Below are positions 1 to 6,012 of a stretch of DNA of 6,012 bases, one piece after another; position 1 is the first letter of the stretch; each line of letters starts with the position of its first letter. Source of the stretch: Bacteroidota bacterium (GTDB taxonomy: Bacteria; Bacteroidota; Rhodothermia; Rhodothermales; UBA10348); the NCBI GenBank assembly GCA_004356265.1, contig SMXK01000191.1:1-6012 (forward strand), written 5' to 3'. The notes beneath the pieces were generated by a model. It made no database searches. It was not told the origin of the DNA and saw only the letters and a program-made list of their open reading frames with translations. A program made the translations under genes and the position numbers.

Positions 1-8
1 CTTCGGCT

Positions 9-41
9 CAAAACAAAGGCTCCCCCGAAACGAAGGAGCCT
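9..41 (-). terminator. Rho-independent terminator of ftsH
   Basis: Read on the minus strand, AGGCTCCTTCG pairs with CGGGGGAGCCT across a TTT loop. This gives an 11-bp stem with two G-U pairs. A U-rich tract (TTTGTTTT) follows at once. The hairpin starts 27 bases after the ftsH stop codon. On the plus strand the bases after the stem are not T-rich, so it should act in the minus direction only. It marks the end of the transcription unit. Confidence 0.9.
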
Positions 42-68
42 GACATATTAAAACAATTCGAGCCCAGT

Positions 69-2138
69 CTATTCCGAATTCGTCTGCCCAGGTTCAGTAG
101 ATATTTCCTCCTCTGCCGTCCCTGCTCCATCTCCCGATACCTCTACACTTTTCGGTCCAACAGAGCTAAACTCTATATACTCGCCGAACGGCCGGGGTCC
201 GAGAATTTCAACAAGCTCCCTCGCTCCCAGCACTTCTTTTTCAAGCAGGGCCTGAGCCATTGTTTCCAGTTCGTCCGAATGCTCTTCGAGTAACTTACGG
301 GCACGACTTCGAACGTCAGCGATTATTGCTTTAACCTCTTCGTCAATCAACAATGCCGTTGCGTCTGAGTACGGCTTCAGAAAAACCGGTCCGTCATTGC
401 CTCCAGAAAGATTGTAACTGACGTATCCCAGTTTTTCGCTCATACCATAGTCGACGACCATTGCATAGGCCATCTTAGTAATGCGCTCGAGATCATTTTG
501 AGCACCGGTAGAAATCTGATTGAAGATGATATCTTCTGCTACTCGGCCACCCACGGCCATGACCATTCGATCAATGAGGGCTTCACGCGTATATAAATAG
601 CGTTCTTCGGGCAGGTACTGCGCATAACCCAACGCAGCGAGCCCGCGAGGAATAATGGACACCTTGACGACTGGATCAGTATGCTCGAGAAACCAGCCTG
701 CAACAGCGTGCCCGGCTTCGTGATACGCGACAATTCGTTTCTCGCCCGGAGAGATTATTTTGTTTTTCTTTTCCAACCCGGCGATAACGCGGTCGATAGA
801 TTTCTCAAAATCGTCCATGTCGATCGCGTCCTTGTCTTCGCGCGCGGCCAAAAGAGCAGCCTCATTACAAACATTTGCAATTTCAGCTCCGGCAAATCCA
901 GGGGTCTGAGCGGCCAGGATCTCCTGATTCACCCCATCGTCGAGTATCAGGTTCAGGGTATGCACCTTGAATATTTCAGCACGTTCCCGCTTATCCGGTT
1001 TGTCAAGCATGATTTGGCGATCGAATCGACCAGGCCTCATCAGCGCCGAATCCAGCACATCTGGCCGGTTCGTTGCCGCCATAATTATGACGCCGCTATC
1101 CGTGTTGAAGCCGTCCATCTCAACCAGCAGCTGATTTAACGTATTTTCTCGTTCATCGTTTGCTCCCATCATGTTACCCCTGCCACGCGAGCGACCAATA
1201 GCGTCGATTTCATCAATAAAGATGATACACGGAGCCTTTTCTTTCGCCTGCTTGAAGAGGTCCCGGACCCGAGCTGCGCCAACGCCAACAAACATCTCTA
1301 CGAAGTCAGATCCTGAAAGAGAGAAAAATGGAACTTCCGCTTCGCCGGCTACTGCTTTGGCGAGCAAAGTTTTTCCAGTTCCCGGAGCGCCCACCAGTAG
1401 AACTCCTTTCGGCAACTTTCCGCCTAAACGCGTAAACTTTTCCGGCGTCTTAAGAAAATCGATAATTTCGACAACTTCCTCTTTTGCCTCTTCCAGACCA
1501 GCGACATCTTTAAACGTAATCTTTAAGTCACCCATCGTGTCGAACAATATCGCCTTGTTCTTTCCGATATTCAGGATTTGAGAGCCGGGGTTCATTCTAC
1601 GCATCAGGAATACCCACATGGCAAGAATAAATGCAAGCGGGATGAGCCAGACCAGGATTCCTCCGAGCCAGTCCTCCCTTCTCTCGGCTTTAAAAATTAC
1701 TTCCGTATTCCCTTCCAGCCGCGCGGTGCTATTGTAATCTACCAGGAATTGAACCAGGTCATGATCAGCCGGCATTTGTGATGTGAACCTTCCGACTGAC
1801 TCAGGATCCGGGCCGGTTAATAAATTCTGGGTCGGAGGATTGACCTCTACGAGTCCATCCCTGATGGCATTCTGTGTGTATTTTCCATCCACCAACTGGT
1901 CGTTCACAATCGATACTTCCTGGATGTACCCTTTGGAGACGTTGTCCAGAAATGTGGAATACTCTACTTCGTTTGGTTCAATACCGTTCACGAAGAAGAG
2001 CAGATGGATCATAAGCGCGACAAAAATAGCCAGGTATATCCAGACTATAAATCGCGGTTTCCCGTCTGGCAGACGAAGACCTTTTTTGGGGTCATTCTTT
2101 TTGTCTAGTGAAAATTTTTCCTGCTCTTTCTGCGACAT
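69..2138 (-). CDS. ftsH: ATP-dependent zinc metalloprotease FtsH, complete
   Basis: Membrane-anchored AAA+ protease that forms hexamers, pulls substrates from the membrane or cytoplasm and degrades them; it serves membrane-protein quality control and regulated proteolysis. The 689 residues show: a charged cytoplasmic N-tail; TM1 at about 31-50; an extracytoplasmic domain at about 51-157; TM2 at about 159-178; the AAA domain with Walker A GAPGTGKT (250-257), pore loop FVG (283-285), Walker B IIFIDE (305-310) and the second region of homology with RPGRFDR (368-374, arginine fingers); then the M41 peptidase with zinc motif HEAGH (473-477) and the likely third ligand Asp549 in STGAQNDLERIT. An acidic tail ends the protein. 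The ATG at 2138 is fixed as the start because tandem in-frame TAG codons lie one codon upstream. No clear Shine-Dalgarno is present. Length and motifs are normal, with no sign of damage. Confidence 0.98.
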   Translation of the reverse strand: MSQKEQEKFSLDKKNDPKKGLRLPDGKPRFIVWIYLAIFVALMIHLLFFVNGIEPNEVEYSTFLDNVSKGYIQEVSIVNDQLVDGKYTQNAIRDGLVEVNPPTQNLLTGPDPESVGRFTSQMPADHDLVQFLVDYNSTARLEGNTEVIFKAERREDWLGGILVWLIPLAFILAMWVFLMRRMNPGSQILNIGKNKAILFDTMGDLKITFKDVAGLEEAKEEVVEIIDFLKTPEKFTRLGGKLPKGVLLVGAPGTGKTLLAKAVAGEAEVPFFSLSGSDFVEMFVGVGAARVRDLFKQAKEKAPCIIFIDEIDAIGRSRGRGNMMGANDERENTLNQLLVEMDGFNTDSGVIIMAATNRPDVLDSALMRPGRFDRQIMLDKPDKRERAEIFKVHTLNLILDDGVNQEILAAQTPGFAGAEIANVCNEAALLAAREDKDAIDMDDFEKSIDRVIAGLEKKNKIISPGEKRIVAYHEAGHAVAGWFLEHTDPVVKVSIIPRGLAALGYAQYLPEERYLYTREALIDRMVMAVGGRVAEDIIFNQISTGAQNDLERITKMAYAMVVDYGMSEKLGYVSYNLSGGNDGPVFLKPYSDATALLIDEEVKAIIADVRSRARKLLEEHSDELETMAQALLEKEVLGARELVEILGPRPFGEYIEFSSVGPKSVEVSGDGAGTAEEEISTEPGQTNSE

Positions 2139-2155
2139 GCGCTACTACGATTTGC

Positions 2156-2170
2156 GGATCCTGAGGACCC
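2156..2170 (-). repeat. Short hairpin upstream of ftsH
   Basis: On the minus strand GGGTCC and GGATCC flank a TCA loop, giving a 6-bp stem with one G-U pair. It lies about 17 bases before the ftsH ATG, near where the ribosome would bind. No U tract follows, so it is not an intrinsic terminator. It could affect translation of ftsH or be chance; a stem this short is weak evidence. Confidence 0.35.
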
Positions 2171-2312
2171 GCTATATGACTAATTACGGGGATGAGTCCA
2201 TTACGCCGGACGAATCCTTACCGACGATTCAAATACCCCAAAGTTGCGCGAGAGAGGCAATCCGGGCAGTCAGTATTATCCAGATGTGACCGAACAACAG
2301 GGGGCACTTTAA

Positions 2313-2339
2313 GGTTCCACTCGCGAGTGTGAGGGAGCC
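2313..2339. repeat. Imperfect inverted repeat with 12-bp palindrome
   Basis: A perfect palindrome, CACTCGCGAGTG, sits at 2318-2329. Outer arms GGTTCC (2313-2318) and GGAGCC (2334-2339) pair as plus-strand RNA with one G-U, but have a C-A mismatch as minus-strand RNA. It starts shortly after the lipoprotein stop codon. On the minus strand it is followed by TTAAAG, not a run of U, so a terminator role is doubtful. A protein-binding site or chance are both possible. Confidence 0.3.
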
Positions 2340-2348
2340 GTGACACTA

Positions 2349-5300
2349 TTATATCTCAAACGGGAGGAGTCGAAGAAACGAATACCCGATAGGTAGATCC
2401 GGATTTTCCTCTCTGATGGCGGATTGCGTGGCAGCAAGAGTCGGGAAGATTCCCCAGGCCAGACGATACAGGGTAGTTTCACCTAAAATGTCTTTGAGAA
2501 TCATTAGCCGAATTCCAGTTGAATCCTGTATCGCATTGTGTAACAACATTGCTTGTTCGGTTTCATCAAGGGAATCAAACACCTGTATAACAACTGTCCA
2601 TCCTACTACCCGCATATCCGGCTTCCCATTCTCCATCAATGGTTTCACGGAATCTAACTGAAGAATCTCTTCATCTTCAATTTCCTCTTCGACCACCGAA
2701 AAAGACGGAAATTCGCCGCCTTGAACCGCTACCGCCGCCGCCACTCCTGCTCCGGCTGCAACCACTCGGGCAGCGTCTCCTGATCTCGCCGGAGACGGTA
2801 CTGGCCGATCTCCGCTCGGTACAGCGTCCTGTGTATTCGAGCGATTCTTATTCGGAGTCACGTCGTCGATCTCGTTTCCGAATGAGTCAACCGATTGCAC
2901 GTCGTCAACAATAACTTCTTGTTTACCCGTCGAATCCGGAACGACAGGCGAGGCGAATAACACCGCTGTGATTAGCGAATCGGCCGGTAGCTGAATTCCG
3001 AGAGAGTCCACCGATAAAGCCGTGCGAATCGAATCATCAACTGCCAGGGCAAGCAACGAATCGGATGTAGCTCGAACCAGGGCGTTTTTCGCGGCTTCCC
3101 GGATGTTAATTATTTCCGATAAAATCAGATTTGCCCGAACGGCATATGGACTACCAGAATACTCGTCTACTATGGTCTGATACAGGTCCTCAACATATAT
3201 CGGCTCCCTGAGGCTGGCCTCGGTGCTCACATCCAGAACCAGATCTGCGAGGGCAAGCGAATCTGGCCGGGGCACGTCAGTAGAATCAACCACGCCAACA
3301 TCGACAAAATCTGCAGGAATTTCAGCAGCCAATGTCTCTACGGAATCGGCCTCCAGTTCGGACGTCGGGACTTGCAACGAGTCTGAAACAATAGGAACCT
3401 CATCACCCCCGATAGAAAGTGAATCAGACAGTGCGCGTAAGGCGGAATCCGCTACCGCTATCTCAGTCTGTCCAGCATCGTCGAAAAAATCACCTTTCAC
3501 AGGCTCACCCTCATCGAACGATGAGCGCACCGCCACAGCCACAGGGGTCACATGCCCCATTTCCGGCCAGATTTTGTTGAGAAGCGTATCCGGCAGACTG
3601 ATCATGACAGGCAGCAAGATTGCAGTAGAATCCGCCCCTGCGTGCTCCAGATGGACTCTTCCCGAAGCCAGCAGAGCCATGGCACGGACTTCAAGATCAG
3701 GATACTTCACGGCCAGAACAAGAAGGTCATCGATGACCTTCGGATCTGAAAATTGCTCCCACCGGTTATAAATATCTCGGAATTCGAGCTCCGCAACGGC
3801 ATCAAGATCGATCTCTTCTTCTTCCTCGATGAGCCCGCGCTGATCACGAATGCGCAGAGCGAAATCCGAGTCAGGAAAATCGAAGAGAATCTCGTCGTAG
3901 ATTCGTTCAGCAGCCAAGGTATCACCAAGGGCGCGCTGCACTTCTGCCAGAGCATAATACGCTCGCCGCGAGACGTCATCGCCCTCACTTTCTTCTATTA
4001 CAGACCGGTAAAGAACAGCCGCCGAATCCGGCATATTCATCGACAGAAAAAGTGAATTAGCCAAATCATATCTGACTATGGCTCGATCGGCGATCATAGC
4101 AGCCCGACTGAGCGAATCTCTCGGGACGGCTGACGTGTCAAGCTCGGGAAGCTCAGTTATATCACCGGTGGAGAGTACGTCGTTTAAACGTGCGTCCGCC
4201 ACAAGTTCATCGTCCGACCGGATAATTACGGCTGAAATCCGTCTCCAGTTAGACACCAATGGTCGGTCACCCCACCTGTTCTCGAAATTGGCCCGTCCTT
4301 CCTCGATCCGGGCAAGATCTTTATGGAACAGGAACCCTGCACGGTCGCGGGCGGATGTCGACTGGTCCGAAATCACTTTTCCGGCAGGAAGTCTCCTGTC
4401 AGCGTACAGTGCAGACGTTTCGGAAGACTGCCTGAATTGCTGGGCCAGTTGCCGTTTTTCCCGCTCACGTTGCCGCACAATTAACTGCTCTCGGAGCGCC
4501 TCGCGGTATTCCATGATTTGAGCGTCGAACGTGTCTTGGTCGAGAGTTCCCAGCCATAAAAGGGAATCCAATCGTTGAGCCTTTTCATACACCGCCGAAT
4601 ATTGCCCGTAACTGAGACTCAATTCGCGCGCGTCGGTAATGGCCTCGGCCGTATAAAATGATGTGTCCACAGCCCTTTTACTGCTTCGTGTTGTGGCCGT
4701 CGCCCCGGGCAATACAATCGAAGTAGATGCCGAATCAAAATGCGCCGATGCCAAAACAAAATCGTTTTCTGCCTCCCGGTAATACGTTGCGACGGCGTAA
4801 TGAACGCGGCCCTTCAACTCCGGATTTATGGGAATATCCCGTTCTTTGTAGAGCAGGTCGTAGTAAATGGAATAGGCGTCCGCGTATCGCCCATTGTTCT
4901 GAAGTGATCTTGCTCGAACCAAAAGAATCTGGGGCTCATACGGGTAATTTTTATCGTCTCTCTGCAGCTTCCGGATGGATTTCATTCCACGATCAAAATC
5001 GAGATGAAAAGCGTCTACCCGCGCTGCGCTGAGTTTTGCTGTGTAAGATAATTCATATAAAGGGCCCTTCTTCTGAACGGCAGAATATGCAGCGAATGAT
5101 TCATCCCAGTGCCCCATCCTTTCATAAATTTGTCCGAGCAGAAATTCAGCCCGTGCACTTATATCGTCTTCATCGTTATTTTTAAGCCCTCTCGCAAATG
5201 CTTCGGCAGCCTCGTCCCACAGGGCCTGTCGTACAAATAATTCTCCGAGAGACAAATCGTACATTGCCAGCCATTTATCTGGCACGTTTTCTCGATTTAC

Positions 5301-5783
5301 CGATTCCCTAAGGACGTCTTTCGCCTCCTCGAACGATCGGCTGATTATCATTGTCCTGGCCAGCCAGAAACGCGCTTCATTTTCGAGATCATCCCCCCTG
5401 TCGATGACTTCCCGAAATTTCTCGAGGGCTCCAACGATATTTTCCTGATAGAAATAAGATTTTCCGATAAGCAGGAGTGCATCGTCAACCCACTTTGAAT
5501 CTCCGTGATTACGAAGCACATCTGCACTCTTCAAAACCGCCGACTCAAAATCTCTGGATCCGGTATTACCACTCGGCCGCACAAATAGTGGTAGATACAC
5601 GTCAATATTAATGCGCTCGTCTTTCTTTTCGATCGTTTCGTAGCCCCGTTCAAACGCGAGCTCCGCATTATAAAACGTATTGTAATACGCTCTAAAATTA
5701 TTTGTCGTACCGCAGCTTGTCAGAAGCGTAGCCAGTAGCACCACAATGGAAAGACGTCGGATCATTACACGTTTCAGAGTCAC
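2349..5783 (-). CDS. Large TPR-rich lipoprotein with C-terminal SPOR-like domain (SprE/PorW-like N-terminus)
   Basis: 1144 residues. A short basic n-region, a hydrophobic core and lipobox LTSC (Cys24) predict an exported lipoprotein. The following NFRAYYNTFYNAELAFERG resembles the start of SprE/PorW lipoproteins of gliding and type IX secretion; I know this from memory of the family, unconfirmed. TPR-like helix pairs fill about 98-353; a charged coiled coil lies at about 416-452; more TPR-like repeats at about 568-637 and a likely remnant at 862-892. Between them is an Asp-Ser-rich linker (about 755-967). Near the end come an Ala/Val-rich stretch (1004-1020), an acidic patch (1031-1039) and a SPOR-like domain (about 1060-1135). 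Start: GTG at 5783 is the farthest start before an in-frame TAA at 5837-5835, with a weak AGGG upstream; ATG at 5765 (residue 7) would give an 18-residue signal and is equally plausible. The exact function is unknown. Confidence 0.9.
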   Translation of the reverse strand: MTLKRVMIRRLSIVVLLATLLTSCGTTNNFRAYYNTFYNAELAFERGYETIEKKDERINIDVYLPLFVRPSGNTGSRDFESAVLKSADVLRNHGDSKWVDDALLLIGKSYFYQENIVGALEKFREVIDRGDDLENEARFWLARTMIISRSFEEAKDVLRESVNRENVPDKWLAMYDLSLGELFVRQALWDEAAEAFARGLKNNDEDDISARAEFLLGQIYERMGHWDESFAAYSAVQKKGPLYELSYTAKLSAARVDAFHLDFDRGMKSIRKLQRDDKNYPYEPQILLVRARSLQNNGRYADAYSIYYDLLYKERDIPINPELKGRVHYAVATYYREAENDFVLASAHFDSASTSIVLPGATATTRSSKRAVDTSFYTAEAITDARELSLSYGQYSAVYEKAQRLDSLLWLGTLDQDTFDAQIMEYREALREQLIVRQREREKRQLAQQFRQSSETSALYADRRLPAGKVISDQSTSARDRAGFLFHKDLARIEEGRANFENRWGDRPLVSNWRRISAVIIRSDDELVADARLNDVLSTGDITELPELDTSAVPRDSLSRAAMIADRAIVRYDLANSLFLSMNMPDSAAVLYRSVIEESEGDDVSRRAYYALAEVQRALGDTLAAERIYDEILFDFPDSDFALRIRDQRGLIEEEEEIDLDAVAELEFRDIYNRWEQFSDPKVIDDLLVLAVKYPDLEVRAMALLASGRVHLEHAGADSTAILLPVMISLPDTLLNKIWPEMGHVTPVAVAVRSSFDEGEPVKGDFFDDAGQTEIAVADSALRALSDSLSIGGDEVPIVSDSLQVPTSELEADSVETLAAEIPADFVDVGVVDSTDVPRPDSLALADLVLDVSTEASLREPIYVEDLYQTIVDEYSGSPYAVRANLILSEIINIREAAKNALVRATSDSLLALAVDDSIRTALSVDSLGIQLPADSLITAVLFASPVVPDSTGKQEVIVDDVQSVDSFGNEIDDVTPNKNRSNTQDAVPSGDRPVPSPARSGDAARVVAAGAGVAAAVAVQGGEFPSFSVVEEEIEDEEILQLDSVKPLMENGKPDMRVVGWTVVIQVFDSLDETEQAMLLHNAIQDSTGIRLMILKDILGETTLYRLAWGIFPTLAATQSAIREENPDLPIGYSFLRLLPFEI
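2379..2612 (-). other. SPOR-like domain coding segment
   Basis: Residues about 1058-1135 of the lipoprotein read as a SPOR pattern: a first strand WTVVIQVF (1062-1069), an acidic helix with spaced hydrophobics, a middle strand IRLMILKD, then LYRLAWGIF (1105-1113), which matches the usual YRVRVGPF strand, and a last helix. SPOR domains commonly bind peptidoglycan whose stem peptides have been removed. The match is by eye; the domain is slightly divergent. Confidence 0.6.
2883..3476 (-). other. Asp-Ser-rich low-complexity linker segment
   Basis: Residues 770-967 of the lipoprotein contain twelve Asp-Ser pairs, often as DSL or DST and often preceded by a small or hydrophobic residue (ADSL, VDSL, PDST). 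A short TPR-like helix pair (about 862-892) interrupts the segment. Composition suggests a mostly disordered, acidic linker between the TPR scaffold and the C-terminal domain. Confidence 0.6.
5712..5723 (-). other. Lipobox of the TPR lipoprotein
   Basis: These codons encode Leu-Thr-Ser-Cys, preceded by a hydrophobic run (IVVLLATLL) and basic residues RR. This fits a signal peptidase II site with Cys24 (counted from the GTG) as the lipidated residue. The residues after Cys (GTTNN) show no Asp at +2, so outer-membrane sorting would be expected under the E. coli rule; that rule may not hold in this group. Confidence 0.85.
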
Positions 5784-5848
5784 CGAGGACCCTGCTCGAA
5801 TTACGAGATAGAAACAACTGGCAGCGGTAGCCGATTATCAAAGGCGAT
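5784..5848 (-). other. Short intergenic gap between pyk and the lipoprotein gene
   Basis: These 65 bases contain no strong hairpin with a U tract and no recognisable promoter. The spacing and shared strand make co-transcription of pyk and the lipoprotein gene plausible. The only translation signal near the lipoprotein GTG is a weak AGGG about 6 bases upstream. Confidence 0.4.
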
Positions 5849-6012
5849 TTAAAGTTTACTTACGTGTACGGTGTTAGATCTGCCCTTCGCCGGTAGAGGC
5901 ATTCCCGCTGTAATAACCACAAGATCGCCGGGAGCAGCCAGCCCGCGTTCCAACAACTTGGCTAGAACCCTTGAAATACCATCATCCGTATCGGATTGGA
6001 AAGGAATGTAAA
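5849..6012 (-). CDS. pyk: Pyruvate kinase, C-terminal fragment (cut by window edge)
   Basis: The last 53 residues plus TAA of a gene that enters from beyond the window. The fragment includes GDLVVITAGMPLP followed by a GRSNTVHVSKL ending, which matches the final strands of the pyruvate kinase C-terminal domain (compare GD-VVVTAG-P and GTTN-I-V in the family). The preceding SDTDDGISRVLAKLLERGL fits the helix before that strand. Pyruvate kinase converts phosphoenolpyruvate and ADP to pyruvate and ATP in the cytoplasm, the last step of glycolysis; this C-terminal domain often carries the allosteric site. The catalytic barrel lies outside the window, so its integrity cannot be judged. The reading frame is open to the window edge with two leftover bases. 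Confidence 0.92.
   Translation of the reverse strand, partial: YIPFQSDTDDGISRVLAKLLERGLAAPGDLVVITAGMPLPAKGRSNTVHVSKL

Larger units (their letters stand above)
2139..2348 (-). other. Intergenic region, probable ftsH leader
   Basis: These 210 bases separate the lipoprotein stop from the ftsH start. They hold two small inverted repeats (listed separately). I found no convincing promoter, no hairpin followed by a U tract, and no supported small gene. The region is long enough to carry an ftsH promoter, so ftsH may be transcribed on its own as well as by read-through. That is inference from spacing only. Confidence 0.4.

Noticed and set aside
681..1581. Plus-strand open frames antisense to the AAA and protease domains of FtsH
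   Set aside because: They lie opposite highly conserved FtsH motifs, which explains their lack of stops; no family resemblance is seen.
2275..2280. GATAAT on the minus strand as a -10 box for ftsH
   Set aside because: No acceptable -35 hexamer lies 15-19 bases upstream, and the FCB-type TAnnTTTG box is also absent, so a promoter cannot be supported.
1783..2289. Plus-strand open frame of 168 codons overlapping the ftsH 5' end and the gap
   Set aside because: It is mostly antisense to the well-supported FtsH N-terminus, its translation resembles no family I know, and it has the composition of a shadow frame.
2218..2307. Minus-strand frame of 29 codons from a GTG, with a Cys-Pro-Asp-Cys motif, between the lipoprotein gene and ftsH
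   Set aside because: Very short, no ribosome-binding site, no known match; a CPDC quartet alone does not support a gene.
2883..3476. Cluster of GANTC sites as a possible methylation or regulatory signal
   Set aside because: The sites arise from repeated Asp-Ser codon pairs (GAT-TCN, GAC-TCN) in the lipoprotein, so protein composition explains the cluster.
3223..3771. Plus-strand open frame of 182 codons, rich in Ser, Thr and Ala
   Set aside because: It is antisense to the Asp-Ser-rich part of the lipoprotein; its Ser/Glu/Ser repeats are the complement of the GATTC codon pairs, not an independent gene.
5784..5848. Possible terminator after pyk (GGC...GCC pairing)
   Set aside because: Only three base pairs form and no U tract follows.

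Overview
The window holds three genes, all read from the minus strand: the 3' end of a pyruvate kinase gene (pyk), a very large TPR-rich lipoprotein gene, and a complete ftsH. Transcription runs from high to low coordinates and ends at a strong intrinsic terminator just after ftsH. The organism looks like a moderate-GC member of the FCB group, most plausibly Balneolota/Rhodothermota or a close relative of Bacteroidota. Three things point there: the sequence style of FtsH, the lack of clear Shine-Dalgarno sites, and a lipoprotein whose N-terminus resembles SprE/PorW of gliding/type IX secretion bacteria. This assignment is inference from remembered family features, not from a search.

Layout from high to low coordinate (5' to 3' of transcription): pyk C-terminal fragment (6012 to 5849); a 65-bp gap without a visible terminator or promoter; the 1144-residue lipoprotein (5783 to 2349); a 210-bp gap with two small inverted repeats, probably the ftsH leader; ftsH (2138 to 69); and a hairpin plus U-rich tract (41 to 9).

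FtsH and pyruvate kinase are ordinary housekeeping proteins with the key motifs intact where visible. The lipoprotein is the only unusual part. It has a lipobox, an N-terminal block of TPR-like helices, a charged coiled coil, a second TPR-like block, a long Asp-Ser-rich linker, an Ala/Val-rich hydrophobic stretch, an acidic patch and a C-terminal SPOR-like domain. That suggests an envelope scaffold, possibly linked to type IX secretion or cell-wall binding. No metabolic or physical link between the three genes is evident beyond shared strand. I see no mobile element, CRISPR array, tRNA or rRNA, and nothing that looks like a clearly new system.
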